Part shown: one piece after another, positions 36,318 to 45,586 of the stretch
Layout of the letters: the number at the start of each line of letters is the position of its first letter
Numbering within the stretch: the first letter of the stretch is position 1
NCBI RefSeq assembly: GCF_900172325.1
Contig: NZ_FWFR01000001.1
Location: forward strand, 1,876,335-1,940,334
Source of the DNA: Oceanibacterium hippocampi
GTDB taxonomy: Bacteria; Pseudomonadota; Alphaproteobacteria; Sneathiellales; Sneathiellaceae
Length of the DNA: 64,000 bases
Direction: 5' to 3'
The notes under the pieces: generated by a model
Told to the model about the DNA's origin: nothing
The model's input: the letters and a program-made list of their open reading frames with translations, nothing else
Database searches by the model: none
Translations under genes and position numbers: made by a program

Positions 36318-37064
36318 TCACGGCGAGACGTTCTCGAAGATCACGTTGTCGGCGAAGCGGCGGGCGCGTTCCAGCGCCGCCTCGTCGCGGATCGTCCAGG
36401 CGAGCAGGGGACGGCCGCCGAGCCTCGACCGTTGCGGCGCGTGGGCGTCGATCGCCTTGACGTCGTAGGCGACATAGTGGGGATCGCTGATCCGGTTGAC
36501 CATCAGCGTTTCGAGGGCGAAGCGCTGGTGCCAGGAAAGCCCGTCCTCGCCGCCCCGGAACTTGCCGGCGATCTGGCCGCGCACGACGTCCGGCGCATGG
36601 GCGCGGAACCAGGCGAGGATGTGGGGATTGAAGCTCTGCACCGTGTAGGGGCCGCGATAGGATTCGAGCACCGCCCAGGTCTGCGCCGCGCGGCGGGCCG
36701 CCTCGGCGCCCCGGCCCCGGCCCTTGATTTCGACCAGGATCGGCGTCCGCCCGGCGACCGCGGCGAGCGTCGCCGCCAGCGTCGGGATGGTTTCGTCGCT
36801 GTCCTTCAGGCGGATCGCGCCGAGCGCCGCCGCCCGCTGGCGGGCCAGCGCGCCGCTTTCGCCGGTCAGCCGGTCAAGGCTGTCGTCATGGAAGACCATC
36901 GGTACCGCGTCGGCGGAGAGCTGCACGTCGAGCTCGATGCCGTAGCCGTTCCCGACCGCCGCCTGGAAGGCGGCGATCGAGTTTTCCGGCAGCCCGGTGC
37001 GCGGCCCGTGCAGGCCGCGGTGGGCGAAGGGCGTGGCTTTCAGCCAGCCGGGCAGGGTGGTCAT
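36318..37064 (-). CDS. Glycerophosphodiester phosphodiesterase, cytoplasmic (UgpQ-like)
   Basis: 248 residues, no signal peptide. GDPD motifs: FAHRGLHGPRTGLPENSIAAF with the catalytic His-Arg and Glu-Asn, GIELDVQLSADAVPMVFHDD with the second His, LVEIKGRG, and VQSFNPHILAW. It hydrolyses glycerophosphodiesters to glycerol 3-phosphate. A second, exported GDPD lies at 56927-57919. Confidence 0.9.
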   Translation of the reverse strand: MTTLPGWLKATPFAHRGLHGPRTGLPENSIAAFQAAVGNGYGIELDVQLSADAVPMVFHDDSLDRLTGESGALARQRAAALGAIRLKDSDETIPTLAATLAAVAGRTPILVEIKGRGRGAEAARRAAQTWAVLESYRGPYTVQSFNPHILAWFRAHAPDVVRGQIAGKFRGGEDGLSWHQRFALETLMVNRISDPHYVAYDVKAIDAHAPQRSRLGGRPLLAWTIRDEAALERARRFADNVIFENVSP

Positions 37065-37106
37065 GATGGCGGCACGCTCATGCTGGAAGCGGGGCAGATA
37101 GGCGGT

Positions 37107-37574
37107 TCAGTCGACCTCGATGACGGCGTCGATCTCGACCGCGATGCCGAGCGGCAAGGCGTTCGTGCCGACCGCGAAGCGGGCATGGCGGCCGGCGTCG
37201 CCGAAGGCCAGCACCATCAGGTCGGAGGCGCCGTTGATGACCTTCGGCTGGTCGGTATAGTCGTCCGTGCAGTTCACGAAACCGCCGAGCTTCACGACCC
37301 GCCTGACCCGGCCGAGATCGCCGTCGAGCGCCGCCTTGGCCTGGCCGATGATGTTGAGCCCGACCAGCCGCGCGCAGGCCTGCGCCTCCTCGGTGGTGAA
37401 GTCGCGCCCGACCTTGCCCTTGTAGGTGACCTCGCCGTTGACCAGCGGGATCTGGCCGGAAATGAACAGCAGGTTGCCGGTCCGCACCACGGGCACGTAG
37501 TTCGCCGCCGGGGCGGCCGCCTCCGGCACGCTCAGGCCCGCTTCCTTCAGCCGTGCTTCGACAGTATCGGTCAT
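37107..37574 (-). CDS. RidA family protein
   Basis: 155 residues. LLFISGQIPLVNGEVTYKGKVG and the C-terminal ARFAVGTNALPLGIAVEIDAVIEV fit the RidA/YjgF family, but the arginine that RidA itself uses for deamination (before the conserved VARLP-type stretch) is not evident, so it may belong to a non-archetypal Rid group with another activity. It follows the aldehyde dehydrogenase by 93 bases. Confidence 0.85.
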   Translation of the reverse strand: MTDTVEARLKEAGLSVPEAAAPAANYVPVVRTGNLLFISGQIPLVNGEVTYKGKVGRDFTTEEAQACARLVGLNIIGQAKAALDGDLGRVRRVVKLGGFVNCTDDYTDQPKVINGASDLMVLAFGDAGRHARFAVGTNALPLGIAVEIDAVIEVD

Positions 37575-37667
37575 CGTCTTGCTTCCTCTTGCTTGGGGTC
37601 TCGTTCCGGGCCGCGACGGGTCCGGCGCCTGTTCGATCCGCGCAGGGCCAGCCGTCCGGCCGTCCGT

Positions 37668-39143
37668 TCAGCCGCCGGGCCGGCCGCCGCCGCCGGCGGC
37701 GATCCGGATCCCGACATTCTTCGACTGCACGTAGTTCAGCAGCGCCTCCTGGCCCTTCTCGCGCCCGTAGCCCGACCGCTTCGTGCCGCCGAACGGCGTC
37801 TCGATGCCGCCGGCGAACCACTCGTTGACGAAGACCTGGCCGGCGACCAGCCGGTTGGCGGCCCAGTGCGCGGTCTGCAGGTCGCGGGTATAGACCCCGG
37901 CGCAGAGCCCGTAGTCGGTGCCGTTGGCGATCGCGAGCGCCTCTTCCGGCTCGTCGAAGGGAATGACGGCAAGCACCGGCCCGAAGACCTCCTCGCGGGC
38001 GATGGTCATCTCGGGCGAGACACCCACATAGATCGAGGGCTGCATGAAATGGCCGGGCATGCTCTCGATCCGGCGGCCGCCGGTCGCCGCCTCGGCGCCC
38101 TGCTGTTCCGCGCCGAGGCAGAAGCCCTCGACCTTGGCGGCCTGCGGGGCGGAAATCAGCGGCGTCAGGTCGTGGCCGTCGATGCCCGGGCCGATCGAGA
38201 GCGATTCCGCCCTGGCGACCAGCATCTCGGCGAGCCGGTCAAGGACTGAGCGATGGACGACCAGCCGCGACTGGGCCGAGCAGACCTGGCCGGCATTGGA
38301 GAAGATGCCGGCGGCGGTCGAGGCGACGGTCTGCTCCAGGTCGGCGTCAGGGAAGACGATTCCGGCCGACTTGCCGCCGAGTTCCATGACGCAGGGGATG
38401 ATGCGTTCGGCGGCCGCCTTCAGGATGCTGCGCCCGGTCGGGACCGAGCCGGTGAAGACGATGTGGTCGACCTCCTCGTGCGCCACCAGGTAGGCGCCGG
38501 CGTCGTGGCCATAGCCGCAGATCACGTTGACCGCGCCCTTCGGCACGCCGGCGCGTTCGCAGGCGGTGGCGAGGAAGGTGCAGGCAAGCGGCGACAGTTC
38601 GGGCGTCTTGACCACCACGGTGTTGGCGGTGGCGAGCGCGCAGGCGATCGAGCGGGCGGCGATCTGCAGCGGGAAATTCCACGGCACGATCTGCGCCGAG
38701 ACGCCGAACGGCGCGGGGATCGTGTAGTCGACGTAATTGCCGCCGAGCGGGATCATCCGCCCCTCGACCTTGTCGGCGAGACCGCCGTAATAGGTGAAGT
38801 AACGCGCCGCGGCGAGCGCCTCGTTGCGGCCGCCGGCCAGCGACTTGCCGTTGTCGAGGCATTCGGCCAGCGCGATCTCGTCGGCCATCGCCTCGATCTC
38901 GCGGGCGATGCGGAACATCAGCTGGCCGCGCTCGACCGGTCGGACGTCCTGCAACTCCCGGCTGTCGAAGGCGCGCCGCGCAGCCGCCAGCGCGGCGTCC
39001 ACGTCGGCCCGGCCGGCCCGCGCGATCTCGGCGATGGTCTCGCCGGTCGCCGGGTTCTCGACGGCGATCCAGTCGCCGTCCGCGCCGTCCCGCCAGCCGC
39101 CGTCGATGTAGTTCTGCCAGCGCCGTTTCAGTTCCTGAGCCAT
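37668..39143 (-). CDS. NAD(P)+-dependent aldehyde dehydrogenase
   Basis: 491 residues from ATG 39143. ALDH signatures: PWNFPLQIAARSIACALATANTVV (cofactor Asn), VMELGGKSAGIV with the catalytic Glu and FSNAGQVCSAQSRL with the catalytic Cys, EEVFGPVLAV and ETPFGGTKRSGYGREKG. The N-terminus (YIDGGWRDGADGDWI) is typical. The C-terminal Gly-rich tail is short. It is the first gene of the leftward ALDH-RidA-GDPD-DUF482-GFA run; the substrate is unknown. Confidence 0.9.
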   Translation of the reverse strand: MAQELKRRWQNYIDGGWRDGADGDWIAVENPATGETIAEIARAGRADVDAALAAARRAFDSRELQDVRPVERGQLMFRIAREIEAMADEIALAECLDNGKSLAGGRNEALAAARYFTYYGGLADKVEGRMIPLGGNYVDYTIPAPFGVSAQIVPWNFPLQIAARSIACALATANTVVVKTPELSPLACTFLATACERAGVPKGAVNVICGYGHDAGAYLVAHEEVDHIVFTGSVPTGRSILKAAAERIIPCVMELGGKSAGIVFPDADLEQTVASTAAGIFSNAGQVCSAQSRLVVHRSVLDRLAEMLVARAESLSIGPGIDGHDLTPLISAPQAAKVEGFCLGAEQQGAEAATGGRRIESMPGHFMQPSIYVGVSPEMTIAREEVFGPVLAVIPFDEPEEALAIANGTDYGLCAGVYTRDLQTAHWAANRLVAGQVFVNEWFAGGIETPFGGTKRSGYGREKGQEALLNYVQSKNVGIRIAAGGGGRPGG

Positions 39144-39303
39144 GCCCGTTATCCGCTTGTCGCTCCGAGGCCGCGATACTAGCGGTGACGCGGGCGCAGG
39201 CAAACGGGCGAATTCGGGAAGCCGCCTTGTCCGTTTCGCACGCTGGACGCTTCGGGCAATTCCCCTATATGGAGGACCCCAAGGCTGGTAAAACGGAATT
39301 CCA

Positions 39304-40602
39304 ATGGCCACAACCGAATCCGGCATCGCAAGAGCCAATCCTCCGGCAATCGCCGCTGCCGTCCCGGCGCACGACTTCGCGCCCGACGACTGGCCGGTCG
39401 TCGACTGGCTGATTCGCGCGGGGCTGGGCGACGCCGACCTGGCGACCCTGTTCGAGGGATTCTGCGACAAGCTTCTCGAGGTCGGCCTGCCGGTGTGCCG
39501 GGCGAGCATCGGCATGAGCACACTGCACCCGCTCTATCGCGGCTATTTCTACATCTGGAAACGCGGCGAGAGCATCACCGAGGCCACCCAGCAGTTGCAT
39601 TCCGAGCTGCCCGGTGAAGGCTGGATCCACTCCCCGTTCCATTACATGATCTCGAACAAGCTCAGCCATCTGCGCCGGCGGCTGGCCGGGCCCGGGGCGG
39701 AAACCGACTTCCCGGTACTCGCCGAATTCGCCCGTGCCGGTCTGACCGACTGGTTCGCCAATGGTTTCGACCTTGGCTGGAACCATTCGCAGGCCGCGCG
39801 CGAGCTGCTCGGCGCGGTCGCGACGATTGCCACCGATTGCGCGGAGGGTTTCAGCGATCGCGATATCGAACGGCTCAACGCGCTGCTTCCGGTCTTCGCG
39901 CTGACCGTCAAGAGCACCGAGACCGACCGGATGACCCGGACGGTGCTGGCGACCTATATCGGCAGCCGGGTTGCCGATCGCGTGCTGAGCGGGGAAATCC
40001 GGCGCGGCTCGGTCGAATCGATGCGCGCGGTCCTGGTATTCTCCGACCTGCAGGGATTCACCGCGCTCTCCGACAGCCTGCCGCGCAACGAACTGGTGCC
40101 GCTGCTCGACGATTATCTCGAGGCGCTGACCCGGCCGATCGAGGCGCGCGGCGGGCAGGTCCTGAAATTCATGGGCGACGGTGTGCTGTCGGTCTTCGAT
40201 CTGGACGATCCGGCGGATGACGACACATGTTCGAACGGCCTCTGCGCGGCCATCGACTGCGCCGAGGCGATTGCCGCGCTCAACGCCGAGAGGCGAGGCA
40301 AGGGACTGACCGTCACCGAAGTCGATATCGCGGTTCACCTGGGCGAAGTGCTGTACGGTAACGTCGGTTCGGAAGGGCGGCTCGACTTCACCGTGATCGG
40401 GCCGGCCGTCAACGAGGTCAGCCGCATGGAACTGCTCTGCCAGAAACTCGGCGAGCGCATCGTGATCAGCGAGGATTTCGTCAGCCAGTCCGCGGCGGAC
40501 TGCCGGCCGGCCCTTCGCTCGCTCGGCCGGCACAGCCTGCGTGGCGTTGCCCGCGAGGCGGAACTTTTCGGAATCAACAAGGGCGACGGACTGTCAGCAT
40601 GA
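39304..40602 (+). CDS. Soluble class III adenylate/guanylate cyclase
   Basis: 432 residues without membrane segments. An N-terminal sensor-like region (about 1-210, resembling GAF-type folds: DWLIRAGLGDADLATLFEGF, WIHSPFHYMISN) precedes the cyclase domain (about 230-420), with metal Asp in VFSDLQGFTALSD, KFMGDGVLSVF and DFTVIGPAVNEVSRM holding the conserved Asn and Arg. The stop overlaps the start of aguA (ATGA), tying a second-messenger enzyme to putrescine synthesis. Confidence 0.87.
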   Translation: MATTESGIARANPPAIAAAVPAHDFAPDDWPVVDWLIRAGLGDADLATLFEGFCDKLLEVGLPVCRASIGMSTLHPLYRGYFYIWKRGESITEATQQLHSELPGEGWIHSPFHYMISNKLSHLRRRLAGPGAETDFPVLAEFARAGLTDWFANGFDLGWNHSQAARELLGAVATIATDCAEGFSDRDIERLNALLPVFALTVKSTETDRMTRTVLATYIGSRVADRVLSGEIRRGSVESMRAVLVFSDLQGFTALSDSLPRNELVPLLDDYLEALTRPIEARGGQVLKFMGDGVLSVFDLDDPADDDTCSNGLCAAIDCAEAIAALNAERRGKGLTVTEVDIAVHLGEVLYGNVGSEGRLDFTVIGPAVNEVSRMELLCQKLGERIVISEDFVSQSAADCRPALRSLGRHSLRGVAREAELFGINKGDGLSA

Positions 40603-41639
40603 GCGAGACACCAGCAAACCTCGGCTTCCGCATGCCGGCCGAATGGGCGCCGCATGCCCGTTGCTGGATGGCATGGCCCTGCCGGGCCGAGCTCTGGGGC
40701 GAGGAAATCCGTGAGGCGCGGCTGGCCTTCGCCGAGGTCGCCTCGGAAATCGCCGCCTTCGAGCCGGTCACCATGGTCGCCCGGCCCGAGGACGTGCCCG
40801 AGGCCTCGATGCGCTGCGGCGCCGGGGTCGACGTCCTGCCGCGATCGCTCGACGATTCCTGGATGCGCGACATCGGCCCGACCTTCCTGCTCGACGGGGC
40901 CGGCCAGCTCGCCGGCGTCGACTGGCAGTTCAATGCCTGGGGCGGCAAGTATCCGCCGTTCGACCAGGACGCGCGGATCGCCGCCGAGATCCTCGAGCAT
41001 CTCGATGTCCGCTCCTTCCAGGCGCCGCTGATCCTCGAGGGCGGCTCGATTCACGTCGACGGGGAAGGGACCTGCCTGGTCACCGAGCAGTGCCTGCTGA
41101 ACCCGAACCGCAATCCGTCGCTCGACCGGGCGGCGATCGAGCGGCATCTGAAGGACTACCTCGGGGTGCGCACGATCATCTGGCTCGGCCAGGGCCTCGA
41201 GAACGACGAGACCGACGGCCACATCGACAACCTGGCCTGCTTCGCCCGGCCGGGCCTCGTGTTGCTGCATGACTGCACCGACAGCGACGACGCCAACTAC
41301 CGGGTCAGCCAGGAGGCCCGCGAACGGCTCGCGCAGGCCCGTGACGCCGCCGGCAACCCGATCGAGGTGGTCGGCCTGCCGCAACCGAAGGCGCAGTTCC
41401 ACAACGGCGAGCGCATGCCGCTCTCCTACGTCAATTTCTACCTGGCGAACGGGGCGGTGATCATGCCGGCCTTCGACGACAGCGCCGACAAGAAGGCGGC
41501 CGCGATACTCGCCGAGGTTTTCCCGGATCGCGTGGTCGTTCCGGTGTCCGGAACGGTCATCGCCACCGGGGGCGGCAACATCCACTGCATCACCCAGCAG
41601 CAGCCGGCGGCGGCGCCGGCTGGCGGGAACGAGGATTGA
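40599..41639 (+). CDS. aguA: Agmatine deiminase
   Basis: 346 residues. Guanidino-modifying fold with MPAEWAPHARCWMAWP, SWMRDIGPTFLLD, WGGKYPPFDQD, LEGGSIHVDGEGTCLVTEQCLLNPNRNPS, TDGHIDNLACF and the catalytic Cys in GGGNIHCITQQQP. It converts agmatine to N-carbamoylputrescine and ammonia. It is coupled to the upstream cyclase by ATGA and followed directly by aguB. Confidence 0.95.
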   Translation: MSETPANLGFRMPAEWAPHARCWMAWPCRAELWGEEIREARLAFAEVASEIAAFEPVTMVARPEDVPEASMRCGAGVDVLPRSLDDSWMRDIGPTFLLDGAGQLAGVDWQFNAWGGKYPPFDQDARIAAEILEHLDVRSFQAPLILEGGSIHVDGEGTCLVTEQCLLNPNRNPSLDRAAIERHLKDYLGVRTIIWLGQGLENDETDGHIDNLACFARPGLVLLHDCTDSDDANYRVSQEARERLAQARDAAGNPIEVVGLPQPKAQFHNGERMPLSYVNFYLANGAVIMPAFDDSADKKAAAILAEVFPDRVVVPVSGTVIATGGGNIHCITQQQPAAAPAGGNED

Positions 41640-41644
41640 ACGCG

Positions 41645-42517
41645 ATGTCGAAGGTAACGCTTGCCGCGACCCAGATGGCCTGCAGCGACGACGCGGCGGA
41701 GAATGTCGCCAATGCCGAGGCGCTGGTCCGCGAGGCCGCCGCCGCCGGGGCGCAGATCATCCTGCTGCAGGAACTGTTCGAGGGACGCTATTTCTGCCAG
41801 GAGCAGAAGCCCGAGCATTTCGCCCGGGCCCATCCGGCCGAGGGCAACACGATGCTGGCCCGCATGCAGGCGCTCGCCGCCGAGCTCGGCGTGGTGCTGC
41901 CGGTCAGCTTCTTCGAGCGCGCCAACAACGCCTATTACAACAGCCTCCAGGTGATCGACGCCGACGGCCGGGCGCTCGGCATCTATCGCAAGTCGCATAT
42001 TCCGGACGGCCCGGGCTACCAGGAGAAGTTCTATTTCAATCCGGGCGACACCGGCTTCCGGGTCTGGAAGACCCGCTTCGCGACGATCGGCGTCGGCATC
42101 TGCTGGGACCAGTGGTTCCCGGAATCGGCCCGGGCGATGGCGCTGATGGGGGCGGAAATCCTGTTCTATCCGACCGCAATCGGGTCGGAGCCGCAGGATT
42201 CCTCGATTGTCTCGACCGGCCACTGGCAGCGGGTGATGCAGGGCCACGCCGGCGCCAACCTGATGCCGCTGGTGGCCTCGAACCGGATCGGCCGGGAAGT
42301 CTACGACGGGTCGGAGATCACCTTCTACGGCTCGTCCTTCATCGCCGGACCGAAGGGCGACATGGTGACGACGGCCGACGACCGCGGTCGCGCCGTGCTG
42401 ACGGCCGAGTTCGACCTCGACGAGATCCGCCTGATGCGGGCCTCCTGGGGGCTGTTCCGCGATCGCCGGCCCGAACTCTACCGTCCGCTGCTCAGCCTCG
42501 ACGGCGGCAACGGCTAG
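41645..42517 (+). CDS. aguB: N-carbamoylputrescine amidase
   Basis: 290 residues from ATG 41645 (GAGGA nine bases upstream); an in-frame TTG at 41636 overlapping the aguA stop is an alternative. The nitrilase triad is visible: Glu in LLQELFEGRYFC, Lys in YRKSHIPDGPGYQEKFYFNPG and Cys in GVGICWDQWFPE. It hydrolyses N-carbamoylputrescine to putrescine, CO2 and ammonia, completing the agmatine route with AguA. Confidence 0.95.
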   Translation: MSKVTLAATQMACSDDAAENVANAEALVREAAAAGAQIILLQELFEGRYFCQEQKPEHFARAHPAEGNTMLARMQALAAELGVVLPVSFFERANNAYYNSLQVIDADGRALGIYRKSHIPDGPGYQEKFYFNPGDTGFRVWKTRFATIGVGICWDQWFPESARAMALMGAEILFYPTAIGSEPQDSSIVSTGHWQRVMQGHAGANLMPLVASNRIGREVYDGSEITFYGSSFIAGPKGDMVTTADDRGRAVLTAEFDLDEIRLMRASWGLFRDRRPELYRPLLSLDGGNG

Positions 42518-42535
42518 CGCGCCACCCGGACCCGA

Positions 42536-43240
42536 TCAGTTGGTCCGGCAGCGCCGCCGGTTCCGCTTGTCGCGATACATGGCAAGATCGGCCGAACGCA
42601 GGACATCCTCGGCCTCGGCGCTGCCGTCGAAGGCAGAGGCGCCGACACTGGCGCCGAGCGGCAATTCCTTCTTGCCGATATGCAGCGGCGAGGAAGCGAG
42701 CGCCTCCTGCAGGCGGGCGGCCTTGACCAGCCCCTGCTTCCGGTCGGCGCGGACGAGGACGACGACGAATTCGTCGCCACCGACGCGGGCGACGAAGTCG
42801 GAGGCCCGGACATTCTCGGCCAGCACCCGCGCCACATGGCGGATCGCCGCGTCGCCGATGTCGTGACCGCATTCGTCGTTGATGGTCTTCAGATTGTCGA
42901 CGTCGAGGAAGACCACGACCCCGCCTTCGCCGTGACGGCGGGCGGCAGCGATCGTCCGGTTCAGGTTGTCCATCAGGCCGCGCCGGTTGAGCAGTCCGGT
43001 CAGTTCGTCGCTCATCGAGATCGATTTGAGCTCGGCGATGCGACTTTCCTGCTGGATCAGGCGTTGTTCGGCCGTGGCTGCGAAAGCCAGCACCTCCTCG
43101 ATCAGCCGCCGGTCGGCGGCGTTGCCGAGCTTGGTGCGCTTCAGCAGGGCATTCAGACGCTCGGCATCGGGACCGAGCTGGCCGTCGAATACGGGGAAGA
43201 CCGTGGAACCGAAATTCTCCGCAATCGCAACGTGGGACAT
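42536..43240 (-). CDS. Diguanylate cyclase (GGDEF domain)
   Basis: 234 residues. The N-terminal roughly 75 residues form a helical segment, then MSDELTGLLNRRGLMDNL opens the GGDEF domain. The active site RVGGDEFVVVL is intact, and an RASD motif five residues upstream gives an intact inhibitory I-site. It should make cyclic di-GMP with product inhibition. No membrane segment. It converges with aguB with an 18-base gap. Confidence 0.9.
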   Translation of the reverse strand: MSHVAIAENFGSTVFPVFDGQLGPDAERLNALLKRTKLGNAADRRLIEEVLAFAATAEQRLIQQESRIAELKSISMSDELTGLLNRRGLMDNLNRTIAAARRHGEGGVVVFLDVDNLKTINDECGHDIGDAAIRHVARVLAENVRASDFVARVGGDEFVVVLVRADRKQGLVKAARLQEALASSPLHIGKKELPLGASVGASAFDGSAEAEDVLRSADLAMYRDKRNRRRCRTN

Positions 43241-43491
43241 CTCGACTACTCCTCTCTACGACGGACCATCGGTTTTCTTCTGTAAGTGCCCGCGTCAATT
43301 GGGGAAGCAAGGAGTGTGCCAGCTTGATTTCGGCGCTTTCGGCGCAATATCGCCACGATCATGGGCAAGAACTGCCGGTCGATCGCGGCTTGGCGGCCGC
43401 CGGGGGACAAATTTTGCCGCCCCTGCGGGAAAAGTGCGGATACCGGCGGGTGCTCGCCCTATGATGGCTTCAGATGACCGAGAGGATTGAG

Positions 43492-44295
43492 ATGCGTCGA
43501 TATTGTTTGTCCGTCCTGGTGCTGATCGCGATGTCCGCCGGCGCCGCGGCGGAAGCGGCCGACTTCAAGCTGATGTCGCATCGCGCGATCTACGAACTGT
43601 CGCTCGGCAAGAGCCGGCAGGCAGGCGAGGTGGCGGGCATCCGGGGCCGGATGGTCATGGAATGGAGCAATGCCTGCGACGGCCGGACCCACAATCAGCG
43701 CATGCATATGGAAGTGCAGCGCGCCGACGGCGGGGTGACGGCGACCGAGTTCACGATCTCATCCTGGGAGGCCTTCGACGGCAACCTGCTGCGCTACGCG
43801 ATCCGCAATCATGTCAACGAGCAACTGGTCGAGGAATACCGCGGGCGGGCCGAGCGCAACGGCGCCGACGGTGCCGGCGAGGCCATCTTCGAGCGGCCGG
43901 AAGGCATGTCGGTCCAGTTGCCGGCCGGAACGCTGTTTCCCGATGCTCATTCCGACAAGCTGGTCGCGGCGGCGCTCGAGGGCCGCAGCTTCCTCTCCGC
44001 GCGCGTCTTCGACGGCAGCGGCGAGGAGGGCCTGAACACGGTCACGGCCTTCATCGGGCAGGCCCGGGAGGAGCCGAAGATCGCCGAACGCTTTCCGCCG
44101 CTCGCCGGCAAGCAGGCCTGGCCGGTACGGATGGCCTTCTACGATATCGATGCCGGCGACGAGCGGCCGAGCTACGAGGTCGGCCTGAACATGTATGCCA
44201 ACGGCGTCGCGAGCGGTTTCGAGCTCGATTACGAGAGTTTCACCGTCCTGGGCGCGCTTTCCCGCCTGGATGTGCTGGCGGAGCCGTCCTGCTGA
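43492..44295 (+). CDS. eipB: Envelope integrity protein EipB-like (DUF1849)
   Basis: 267 residues from ATG 43492 with GAGAGG six bases upstream; an ATG six codons earlier is possible. Signal peptide CLSVLVLIAMSAGAAAEA. The mature protein matches DUF1849 (SHRAIYELSLGKSR, VMEWSNACDGRTHNQR, PAGTLFPDAHSDKLVAAALEG). A single mature cysteine (about C62) and the final residue cysteine fit the conserved disulfide of the periplasmic beta-spiral protein EipB. The last 56 bases overlap the convergent dinB. Confidence 0.87.
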   Translation: MRRYCLSVLVLIAMSAGAAAEAADFKLMSHRAIYELSLGKSRQAGEVAGIRGRMVMEWSNACDGRTHNQRMHMEVQRADGGVTATEFTISSWEAFDGNLLRYAIRNHVNEQLVEEYRGRAERNGADGAGEAIFERPEGMSVQLPAGTLFPDAHSDKLVAAALEGRSFLSARVFDGSGEEGLNTVTAFIGQAREEPKIAERFPPLAGKQAWPVRMAFYDIDAGDERPSYEVGLNMYANGVASGFELDYESFTVLGALSRLDVLAEPSC

Positions 44296-45568
44296 GCCGC
44301 TTGTCGCCGGTCAGCCCGCGTCCCTTGCCGATCGCCTCCACGCCGAACCGGTCGCGCACCCGGTCGAGCGCCGCCTCGACCTGACGGCGCCTCTCGGCAC
44401 CCGGATCGAGCAGGTCGGGCAGGTCCGCCTCGACCGCATCGACGATGCCGCTGACGCCGACGCCGAGCAGGCGGAAGCGCAGGCGGCCGTCGGCCTCGCG
44501 CCGAAGCAATGGCTCGGCATGGCGGAACAGCACCTCGGCAAGCTGGCTCGGAGCCGGCATCGACTGGGCCCGGGTCAGGATCCGGAAACGGTCGGTCTTG
44601 AGCTTCAGGTTGACCGTTCGCCCGGCCAGCCCCTTCTTCTTGAGACGCCGCGACAGGGTCTCGCAGAGCCGCCAGAGCCGCGCGGAGAGATCGTCGAAGG
44701 CGGCGATGTCGTCTTCGAAGGTGGTCTCGGAGGAAACGCTCTTGGCCGCCTGCCGGGGGACCACCGGGCGATCGTCCTCGCCGCGGGCGAAATGATAGAG
44801 CCGCCGGCCCATGCTGCCGTACCGGGCCATCAGCTCGCTTTCCTGGCGGCCCTGGAACTGGCCGATGGTGATGATCCCGTCCTTCCTGAGCTTGGCCTGG
44901 AGGGCCTTGCCGACGCCCCAGATGTCGCCGACCGGGAGCGGCGCCAGGTAGGCCTTCGCCTCGGCCCGGCCGATCAGCGCGAAGCCGCGCGGCTTGTCGC
45001 GCTCGGAGGCGAGCTTGGCCAGAGACTTGTTGTAGGAGAGCCCGATCGAGACGGTGATCCCGATCTGCTTCTCGATGGTCGCCGCGAGCCGGGCGAGCGT
45101 CGTCGCCGGACTTGCCCCGTGCAGCCGTTCGGTGCCATGCAGGTCGAGAAAGGCCTCGTCGAGCGAGAGCGGCTGGACCAGCGGTGTCACCGCCTGGAAC
45201 AGTTCCCGGACCTCGCGTCCGACGGCGGTGTATTTCTCGATGTCCGGGCGAATCACCACTGCCTTCGGACAGCGCGCGAGGGCCTTGAACATCGGCATCG
45301 CCGAATGCACGCCGTCCAGCCGGGCGATATAGCAGGCCGTCGAGACGACGCCGCGCCGTCCGCCGCCGATGATCAGCGGCCGGTCCCGCAGGCTCGGATC
45401 GTCGCGCTTCTCGATCGCCGCGTAGAAGGCGTCGCAGTCGATGTGGGCAATATGCAGTTCATGCAGCTCGGGATGGGCGATCAGCCGCGTGCTGCCGCAG
45501 CCCGGACAGCGCCGGGGCGGTTCGGTCCGGTCGATGCGTATCAGGCAGTCGCGACAGAGCGCGTCCAT
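44240..45568 (-). CDS. dinB: DNA polymerase IV (Y-family) with N-terminal zinc-finger-like extension
   Basis: 442 residues. An N-terminal CRDC...CPGC segment (about 5-25) precedes the usual polymerase start, IAHIDCDAFYAAIEKRDDPSL, where metal-binding Asp and the steric-gate Phe/Tyr lie, then SLDEAFLDLHG with the catalytic acidic pair, a little-finger domain (about 240-370) and a long basic tail. It performs error-prone lesion bypass. The N-terminal cysteine extension is known in alphaproteobacterial DinB. Confidence 0.92.
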   Translation of the reverse strand: MDALCRDCLIRIDRTEPPRRCPGCGSTRLIAHPELHELHIAHIDCDAFYAAIEKRDDPSLRDRPLIIGGGRRGVVSTACYIARLDGVHSAMPMFKALARCPKAVVIRPDIEKYTAVGREVRELFQAVTPLVQPLSLDEAFLDLHGTERLHGASPATTLARLAATIEKQIGITVSIGLSYNKSLAKLASERDKPRGFALIGRAEAKAYLAPLPVGDIWGVGKALQAKLRKDGIITIGQFQGRQESELMARYGSMGRRLYHFARGEDDRPVVPRQAAKSVSSETTFEDDIAAFDDLSARLWRLCETLSRRLKKKGLAGRTVNLKLKTDRFRILTRAQSMPAPSQLAEVLFRHAEPLLRREADGRLRFRLLGVGVSGIVDAVEADLPDLLDPGAERRRQVEAALDRVRDRFGVEAIGKGRGLTGDKRLSRTAPPAHPGGKARPGR

Positions 45569-45586
45569 TGGTGCCAGGCCTTCCGC

